Assembly: GCA_964556005.1 (NCBI GenBank)
Contig: CAZKUR010000120.1
Location: 1-9,795, forward strand
DNA: 9,795 bases
Direction of reading: 5' to 3'
Origin: CAZKUR01 sp964556005
GTDB lineage: Bacteria > Bacteroidota > Ignavibacteria > Ignavibacteriales > Ignavibacteriaceae
How positions within the stretch are numbered: position 1 is the first letter of the stretch; every line of letters starts with the position of its first letter. A model generated the notes under the pieces. It worked only from the letters and a program-made list of their open reading frames with translations. It was not told the DNA's origin and made no database searches. Below are positions 5,491 through 9,795 of the stretch, one piece after another. The position numbers and the translations under genes were made by a program.

Positions 5491-7014
5491 ATGAAGAAAG
5501 TTTTTGGGTTACTATTTTCTTTCGTTCTTCTAGCCTTCCTTCCTGTTCAAGCTCAATGGCAGGAACAAACTTCCCCAACAACAAACGGTTTATTTACAGT
5601 ATCAGTTGTAGATAATTCAGTTGCGTGGATTGGTGGTGATCAAGGAACTGTTCTCAGAACTACCGATGGCGGTGCTACATGGACAAATGTTGGCGGTGGT
5701 ACAATAGGAACAGGCCCTGTTTATAATATTTTCGGTATAGATGCACAAAATGCTATTTGTACTGCATCTCCCTCCGCTACATATATGTATAGAACTACTG
5801 ATGGTGGTGCAACATGGACACAGGTCTATACAAATGCCAGCGGATTCATGGATGCAATCTGGATGTTTGATGCTAACAACGGGTTTGCTTACGGCGACCC
5901 TGTAGGCGGAAACTGGGAACTTTACAATACAACAGACGGCGGTGCTACTTGGACTGCTGCTCCCGCTCTTGCACAGAACGGTACCGAGGCAGGTTGGAAT
6001 AACGCCATGTACGTATCAGGTTCCGATATCTATTTCGGTACTAATAATACGCGTATTTACCACTCTACAGATTTGGGAAATTCCTGGACAGCTCAGGCTA
6101 CCACCGGAAACTCAAACTCTTATTCAGTTTGGTTTAACAATGCATCTAACGGTTTGTCAGGTGGTGATGCTTCATTAGCCGCAACAACTGACGGAGGAAA
6201 TACTTGGACTCTTAACAATGCTCTGCCAGGCAGCGGTATAATAGGTAGTATTACCGGAGTTGGTTCTGATTGGTGGGCTGCACGCCAAACTCTTGATATT
6301 TATTATTCAACCGATAATGGCGCATCGTGGACATCACAATATACCGCTCCAGGTAGCGGTGCCTACAACGCAATGGCTAAGTCAAGAAATGGAAATTTGA
6401 TAATTGCAGTTAGAAGCGATGGCGGTATTTCCAGCTACGTAATTTCGATTACACCTGTTGAACTCACTTCATTTACTGCCACTTCAACGAATGATGGAAA
6501 TGTTCAGTTAAATTGGTCAACCGCTACGGAAACAAACAATCAAACCTTTGAAATTCAAAGAAAAGCCGAAAGCGGAAGCTATGTAACTATAGGTTCGGTT
6601 CAAGGAAACGGAACAACAACCCAAGAGCATAATTATTCATACGTTGACTCAAAGGTTGAACCTGGAAATTATACCTACCGCTTGAGGCAGGTGGATTTTA
6701 ACGGTTCATCGGCTTATTCCAATGAAGTCAATGTTAAAGTTAATGCTCCTTTAAGCTTCGGATTACAACAAAATTATCCTAATCCATTTAATCCAACAAC
6801 TATAATAAAATACAGCTTGGATAAACCTGGAATGGTTAAATTGAGTGTGTATAATGTTCTTGGACAGGAAGTAAGTACATTGGTTAATAATTATAAAGAA
6901 GCCGGTTATTACACTGTTAACTTTAATGCTTCTAATTTACCAAGCGGGACATATATTTATAGACTACAAACAGGAAATCAAGTTTCTGTAAAGAAGATGA
7001 TCTTGATGAAATAG
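5491..7014 (+). CDS. T9SS-secreted Asp-box (BNR/Ycf48-like) beta-propeller protein
   Basis: A 507-residue exported protein. Signal peptide at 1-21: Lys2-Lys3, hydrophobic core, cleavage likely after 'PVQA'. Residues ~25-315 carry six Asp-box repeats of the form [ST]-x-D-x-G-x-[ST]-W, at 56-65, 101-110, 146-155, 191-200, 231-240 and 272-281, spaced 45, 45, 45, 40 and 41 residues. This indicates a beta-propeller like those of BNR/sialidase-type and Ycf48-like proteins. Residues ~322-418 form a beta-sandwich linker starting 'PVELTSFTA'. Residues ~426-507 are the type A T9SS sorting domain: 'NYPNPFNPTT', 'VYNVLGQEV', 'LPSGTYIYRL', ending in Lys. ATG at 5491 has AAGGAG (5478-5483) 7 nt upstream. 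The protein is probably anchored or released at the cell surface. No sialidase active site is evident, so binding or structural work is as likely as catalysis. Confidence 0.9.
   Translation: MKKVFGLLFSFVLLAFLPVQAQWQEQTSPTTNGLFTVSVVDNSVAWIGGDQGTVLRTTDGGATWTNVGGGTIGTGPVYNIFGIDAQNAICTASPSATYMYRTTDGGATWTQVYTNASGFMDAIWMFDANNGFAYGDPVGGNWELYNTTDGGATWTAAPALAQNGTEAGWNNAMYVSGSDIYFGTNNTRIYHSTDLGNSWTAQATTGNSNSYSVWFNNASNGLSGGDASLAATTDGGNTWTLNNALPGSGIIGSITGVGSDWWAARQTLDIYYSTDNGASWTSQYTAPGSGAYNAMAKSRNGNLIIAVRSDGGISSYVISITPVELTSFTATSTNDGNVQLNWSTATETNNQTFEIQRKAESGSYVTIGSVQGNGTTTQEHNYSYVDSKVEPGNYTYRLRQVDFNGSSAYSNEVNVKVNAPLSFGLQQNYPNPFNPTTIIKYSLDKPGMVKLSVYNVLGQEVSTLVNNYKEAGYYTVNFNASNLPSGTYIYRLQTGNQVSVKKMILMK
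5656..6333 (+). repeat. Six in-frame Asp-box repeats
   Basis: The coded motif TTDGGATWT recurs almost unchanged in the first three repeats, and diverged versions (STDLGNSWT, TTDGGNTWT, STDNGASWT) follow. The even spacing marks one repeat per propeller blade. The near-identical early repeats suggest recent internal duplication or homogenisation. Confidence 0.85.
6454..7014 (+). repeat. Duplicated C-terminal secretion module, copy 1
   Basis: This segment codes for residues 322-507 of the Asp-box protein. It corresponds along its whole length to 8554-9111 in the next gene, about 70% identical at protein level by hand alignment with a single one-residue gap. It holds the 'PVELTSF' linker domain and the T9SS type A sorting domain. 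Confidence 0.85.
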
Positions 7015-7035
7015 TGTCTTCTTTAAATACTGAAA

Positions 7036-7072
7036 AAAAAAGCTGCTTTGAAATTTCGAGGCAGCTTTTTTT
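7036..7072 (+). terminator. Rho-independent terminator after the Asp-box protein gene
   Basis: AAGCTGC (7040-7046) pairs with GCAGCTT (7061-7067) around a 14-nt loop, and seven T end at 7072. A run of A before the stem can extend pairing with the T tract, so it may also work for reverse transcripts. It starts about 20 bp after the stop codon. Confidence 0.85.
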
Positions 7073-7344
7073 ATTTATTATGAATTTAGTATGTGAGAAT
7101 TAACTTAACTATTGATAATTCAACAACTTGGAAACAATTATATAAACTTTGAAATAAAATATGCCTAAAAAAAAATTTTAATTTCTATTGATAAATATTG
7201 AAAAAATTTCTTATCTTAACTAAGAATAATATTGTTTTCTGGTTAGTTTTTTAGTTAATTAAAAAACAAATGGAATTAAGCCTAAGTGAGGATGGTTAAA
7301 TTATTCCATTTTAATAATAATCCTTAAACATGTAGGGAGGTCTC
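7073..7344 (+). promoter_or_regulatory. Upstream region of the second T9SS gene, with candidate promoter
   Basis: No gene is seen here. A sigma-70-like pair, TTGATA (7188-7193) and TATCTT (7212-7217) with an 18-bp spacer, could start transcription and give a leader of about 120 nt. That leader would hold the hairpin at 7268-7311 and the 12-bp element TAATAATCCTTA (7315-7326), which is shared with the first T9SS gene. The Shine-Dalgarno GGGAGG is at 7335-7340. Confidence 0.4.
7268..7311 (+). other. Hairpin in the leader of the second T9SS gene
   Basis: AAATGGAAT (7268-7276) pairs perfectly with ATTCCATTT (7303-7311), and TTAAgCC (7276-7282) can pair inside it with GGTTAA (7294-7299) around a bulged G. 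There is no T tract, so it is not an ordinary terminator. It lies 33 bp before the start codon and could be a regulatory RNA structure or a protein-binding inverted repeat. Confidence 0.45.
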
Positions 7345-9111
7345 ATGAAATACTTTAACAAGTATCTTGGTGCTCTGATCTTTTCTTTCTTTTTATTCTC
7401 CGTGGGGTATGGTCAAAATCTTGCAGTTACCCATAACCCAATTTCCGGTACAAATCTCCAAAATCCAAACGATTTGGTAATTATTCATTATGACGGCGAT
7501 AATGCCGGTAACTCTGTTGGAGACGGCGGTACAACATTTATTGGCGGTGCACGTTTTAGAGCGTCAATAATGGGTACATATAACGGTTATTTGCTAAAAT
7601 ACGTTCAATTTTTCTATTCCCAAGCAGCAACCGGTTTAACTATTATGATTTACGACGCCGGTACATCAACAGATCCCGGAACCCTGCTGCTCAGTCAAAC
7701 ACTGGATATAGCTTCATTGACACTTGGAGATTGGAATCAAGTTGAACTAAGTTCTTACATTCCTATTTCAGGCAATGACATATGGGTATGCTTGCAGGTT
7801 GAAGATGCTACAGGTGCAAGTTATCCGTTCGGAGTCGATGCAGGCCCGGCAGATCCTGACGGCGATTTTGTAAATGACTCTGGAGTATGGCAGCATCTTA
7901 ATGATTTCGGTTTAAATTATAACTGGAATATTCGTGCAGTTATAGATTCCCCCGGTCCCGTTATTTTTTCCGAAAATTTCGATGCATTAACTGCCGGTGG
8001 GCAGGTTGCCTGCCAAGATCCAACAAATTGGACAACATGGAGCAATCTTCCATGCGATGCTACGGAAGATGCATACGTTTCCAATACTTATTCTTATAGC
8101 AGTCCAAATTCTGCCGTAATTGTTCAGAACAATGATCTTGTTCATGTAATTGATAATTACACAAGCGGCAAGTATCAAATTTCTTTCTACAATTATATCC
8201 CAAGCGGAAAGACAGGTTATTTTAACACCTTAGCTTTATTCAGCGGAAGTTCTTCCCAATGGGGTTTGGAAGTTTATTTCAATGCAGGTGGTGCAGGATC
8301 AATAAATGCAGGTGGAACCGGTACTGCTACTTTTACTTATACATTTGATGCTTGGGAAGAAAACATCGTTGTTGTTGATCTCGATAACGATTATGCCGAA
8401 TATTGGTACGGCGGAAACATGATTTATTCATGGCAATGGACTTTAGGCGCTTCAGGAACTCCAATACCAGATCAATTAGGCGGAAATGATTTCTTCGGAG
8501 CCGCAGCTACCGATGAAATGTATTTCGACGATTATATGGTTTCTTTATACGTTCCTGTTGAACTTACTTCTTTTACCGGAGCTGCTCAAGATGATAATGT
8601 TGTTCTCAACTGGTCAACAGCTACAGAAACCAACAACCGTGGTTTCGAAATCCAAAGAAAAACCGCTGGAAACGATTTCTTAACCATCGGTTCCGTTAAT
8701 GGCCAGGGCACATCGACACAATCTCACAGCTATTCTTATGTAGATTCAAAAGTTGCACCCGGAACATATTCATATCGGCTGAAACAAGTTGATTTCGACG
8801 GAACATCTTCATATTCAAATCTGGTTGAAGTTAAGGTTACTGCTCCTCTAAATTTCGGATTAGATCAAAATTATCCTAATCCGTTTAACCCGACTACAAA
8901 TATTAATTTCAGTTTAGTAAAATCGGGATTTGCTAAACTTGTTGTATATAATATTCTTGGTCAGGAAGTTCGCGTACTTGTCAACGGCTATAAAGACGCA
9001 GGACGCTACACCATTAATTTTAACGCAGTGAATCTGCCGAGCGGAACTTATATTTATAAGCTGCAAAGCGGAAATTCTGTATCAGTTAAAAAGATGATGC
9101 TGCTTAAATAA
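7345..9111 (+). CDS. T9SS-secreted protein with two beta-rich N-terminal domains, function unknown
   Basis: A 588-residue exported protein. Signal peptide at 1-23, with a hydrophobic run 'LGALIFSFFLFSVGYG' and cleavage likely before Gln24. Residues ~40-200 look like a beta-sandwich: 'YDAGTSTDPGTLL', 'DIWVCLQVED', 'NWNIRAVID'. Residues ~205-402 start 'VIFSENFDAL' and end 'TDEMYFDDYMVSLY', a pattern I associate with LamG/ConA-like jelly-roll modules; the Asp-Asp near the end could bind calcium, but this is inference. Residues ~404-500 are the 'PVELTSFTG' linker, and ~508-588 the type A sorting domain ('NYPNPFNPTT', 'VYNILGQEV', 'LPSGTYIYKL'). ATG at 7345 has GGGAGG 4 nt upstream. The gene follows the Asp-box gene but has its own leader and terminator. 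Likely a surface or released binding protein, perhaps for polysaccharide; no catalytic motif is recognised. Confidence 0.88.
   Translation: MKYFNKYLGALIFSFFLFSVGYGQNLAVTHNPISGTNLQNPNDLVIIHYDGDNAGNSVGDGGTTFIGGARFRASIMGTYNGYLLKYVQFFYSQAATGLTIMIYDAGTSTDPGTLLLSQTLDIASLTLGDWNQVELSSYIPISGNDIWVCLQVEDATGASYPFGVDAGPADPDGDFVNDSGVWQHLNDFGLNYNWNIRAVIDSPGPVIFSENFDALTAGGQVACQDPTNWTTWSNLPCDATEDAYVSNTYSYSSPNSAVIVQNNDLVHVIDNYTSGKYQISFYNYIPSGKTGYFNTLALFSGSSSQWGLEVYFNAGGAGSINAGGTGTATFTYTFDAWEENIVVVDLDNDYAEYWYGGNMIYSWQWTLGASGTPIPDQLGGNDFFGAAATDEMYFDDYMVSLYVPVELTSFTGAAQDDNVVLNWSTATETNNRGFEIQRKTAGNDFLTIGSVNGQGTSTQSHSYSYVDSKVAPGTYSYRLKQVDFDGTSSYSNLVEVKVTAPLNFGLDQNYPNPFNPTTNINFSLVKSGFAKLVVYNILGQEVRVLVNGYKDAGRYTINFNAVNLPSGTYIYKLQSGNSVSVKKMMLLK
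8554..9111 (+). repeat. Duplicated C-terminal secretion module, copy 2
   Basis: This segment codes for residues 404-588 of the second T9SS protein and matches 6454-7014. The best preserved blocks are 'LNWSTATETNN', 'YSYVDSKV', 'QNYPNPFNPTT' and 'NLPSGTYIY'. The sequence before the module is unrelated in the two genes. Confidence 0.85.
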
Positions 9112-9134
9112 TTATTGAATTTCTTAATTGTACT

Positions 9135-9175
9135 AGGCTGTTTTGATTTTTTATCAAAGCAGCCTTTTTATTTTT
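9135..9175 (+). terminator. Rho-independent terminator after the second T9SS gene
   Basis: A 13-bp stem with one G-U pair: 9135-9147 (AGGCTGTTTTGAT) with 9153-9165 (ATCAAAGCAGCCT), a 5-T loop, then T-rich sequence to 9175. It begins 23 bp after the stop codon. Confidence 0.92.
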
Positions 9176-9386
9176 AAAGGATGTATGAAATTTTTTTAAA
9201 AACCAACAGGAAATATTTCTATCAGGAGTAATATTAAAATTAATTTAATAGTGAAAGATTACGTGAATTTTTGGCTGCAAGTTTGGATATATCATTCTCT
9301 TTCGATGTAACTTGCAAAGGAAGGCAATAGTGCTAGTGTGTCATTGACAACAATTTCTATTTTACATTTAGTCTTATTAAATTTTG
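9176..9386. other. Intergenic DNA between the terminator and the tRNA-Cys genes
   Basis: I find no coding region. An 8-bp inverted repeat, TGCAAGTT (9276-9283) and AACTTGCA (9309-9316), and a small odd palindrome TGTCA-T-TGACA (9339-9349) are present. Neither has the form of a terminator. Confidence 0.5.
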
Positions 9387-9459
9387 AGGCGCCGGCAGGA
9401 TTCGAACCCACGAAAAAGGCTTTGCTGGCCTTTGCCTTGAACCACTTGGCTACAGCGCC
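9387..9459 (-). tRNA. tRNA-Cys(GCA), atypical: A at position 33
   Basis: A 73-nt minus-strand cloverleaf. The acceptor GGCGCTG pairs with CGGCGCC, including one G-U. The D arm is GCC/GGC, the anticodon stem AAGGC/GCCTT is fully paired, the anticodon is GCA, the variable loop is TTTC, and the T arm GTGGG/CCTGC has two G-U pairs around TTCGAAT. Discriminator U73 is the cysteine identity base. The 3' CCA is not encoded. The anticodon loop reads C-A-GCA-A-A, so the almost invariant U33 is A. Compared with the copy at 9744, pair 31-39 changed on both sides (T-A to C-G), which keeps the stem. It may be a functional variant, a regulatory tRNA-like RNA, or an early pseudogene. Confidence 0.8.
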
Positions 9460-9743
9460 ATTCGAACATTAAAAATATTTCAGGGAACAATCATTAAATC
9501 TTTAAATTCAATTTATATAAATCAATAACTAAGCCAATTTGAAATATTTTAATTTAATAAAATTAAGAAAGTGCCCCTGACTCAAATTAAGATTGAAATA
9601 AATGATGAAACATTATAAATAAAAAATATTTCTTATAAGTGATTTTCTTTAAATTAAAATGTGATCAAGATGGTTGATTGAAATGCTGTTAATTTTTTTA
9701 TAATTCTAAAAAAGTTAGAAAGTAATTTTATTAAAATTGATAG
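9460..9743. other. A/T-rich spacer between the two tRNA-Cys genes
   Basis: No open reading frame of note and no strong hairpin. Directly next to the 5' end of the first tRNA, the octamer GTTCGAAT (minus strand, 9460-9467) repeats the T-loop sequence of that tRNA (9400-9407). Confidence 0.5.
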
Positions 9744-9795
9744 AGGCGCCGGTCGGATTCGAACCGACGAATAAAGGTTTTGCAGACCTTCGCCT
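9744..9795 (-). tRNA. tRNA-Cys(GCA), 5' part outside the window
   Basis: The 3' two thirds of a minus-strand tRNA-Cys. The anticodon stem is AAGGT/ACCTT, the loop CTGCAAA has normal U33 and anticodon GCA, the variable loop is TATTC, the T arm GTCGG/CCGAC is fully Watson-Crick, the 3' acceptor strand is CGGCGCC, and the discriminator is U. CCA is not encoded. The 5' acceptor strand and most of the D arm lie past the window edge. This looks like the standard, functional cysteine tRNA of the organism. Confidence 0.92.

Noticed and set aside
5942..6178. Second-frame open frame inside the Asp-box gene
   Set aside because: Overlaps a strongly patterned repeat protein and has no independent start signal.
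5656..6333. DNA repeats in the propeller gene as a CRISPR-like or mobile repeat array
   Set aside because: The repeats are in frame, protein-coding Asp-box motifs with diverged nucleotides; no CRISPR array, transposase or IS ends are present in the window.
7987..8178. Minus-strand open frame within the second T9SS gene
   Set aside because: Antisense to a clear gene and not similar to any family I recognise.

Overview
The window looks like chromosomal DNA from a low-GC member of the Bacteroidota/Ignavibacteriota side of the FCB group. The main evidence is two large secreted proteins that end in a type A C-terminal sorting domain of the type IX secretion system (T9SS), preceded by the 'PVELTSF ... 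LNWSTATETNN' linker domain that I associate with Ignavibacteria-like genomes. A/T-rich intergenic DNA and two TAnnTTTG-like promoter boxes fit this placement. The placement is inference; no rRNA or other phylogenetic marker is present.

Left part (about 1-2850, minus strand). A tight three-gene operon is read right to left: archaeal-type HMG-CoA synthase, a thiolase of the archaeal/SCP2-like type, and a small zinc-ribbon/OB-fold DUF35 protein. A hairpin with a T tract near 128-182 closes it. The gene set matches the archaeal complex in which DUF35 joins acetoacetyl-CoA thiolase to HMG-CoA synthase, the entry to the mevalonate pathway. Finding it in what looks like a bacterium of a mostly MEP-using lineage is the most biochemically interesting point.

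Middle (about 2850-5490). pcm (protein-L-isoaspartate methyltransferase) and miaA (tRNA dimethylallyltransferase) form a two-gene minus-strand unit. It diverges from a plus-strand gene for a small membrane protein of the UPF0316 (DUF5698/DUF2179) family. The 98-bp divergent gap has a Bacteroidota-like -7 box on each strand. MiaA consumes DMAPP, an isoprenoid product, so it is indirectly linked to the neighbouring HMG-CoA operon.

Right part (about 5490-9180, plus strand). Two separately terminated genes encode T9SS cargo proteins. The first has an N-terminal beta-propeller with six Asp-box (BNR) repeats. The second has an unrecognised beta-rich N-terminal half, probably two jelly-roll-like domains. 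Their last ~185 residues are about 70% identical by hand alignment, so one anchor module carries two unrelated passengers. Their upstream regions share a 12-bp element, and the second also has a long hairpin.

Far right (9387-9795, minus strand). There are two tandem tRNA-Cys(GCA) genes; the second runs off the window. The complete copy has A instead of the nearly universal U at position 33, yet keeps a fully paired anticodon stem with a compensatory change. It is either an unusual tRNA or a recently decaying one.
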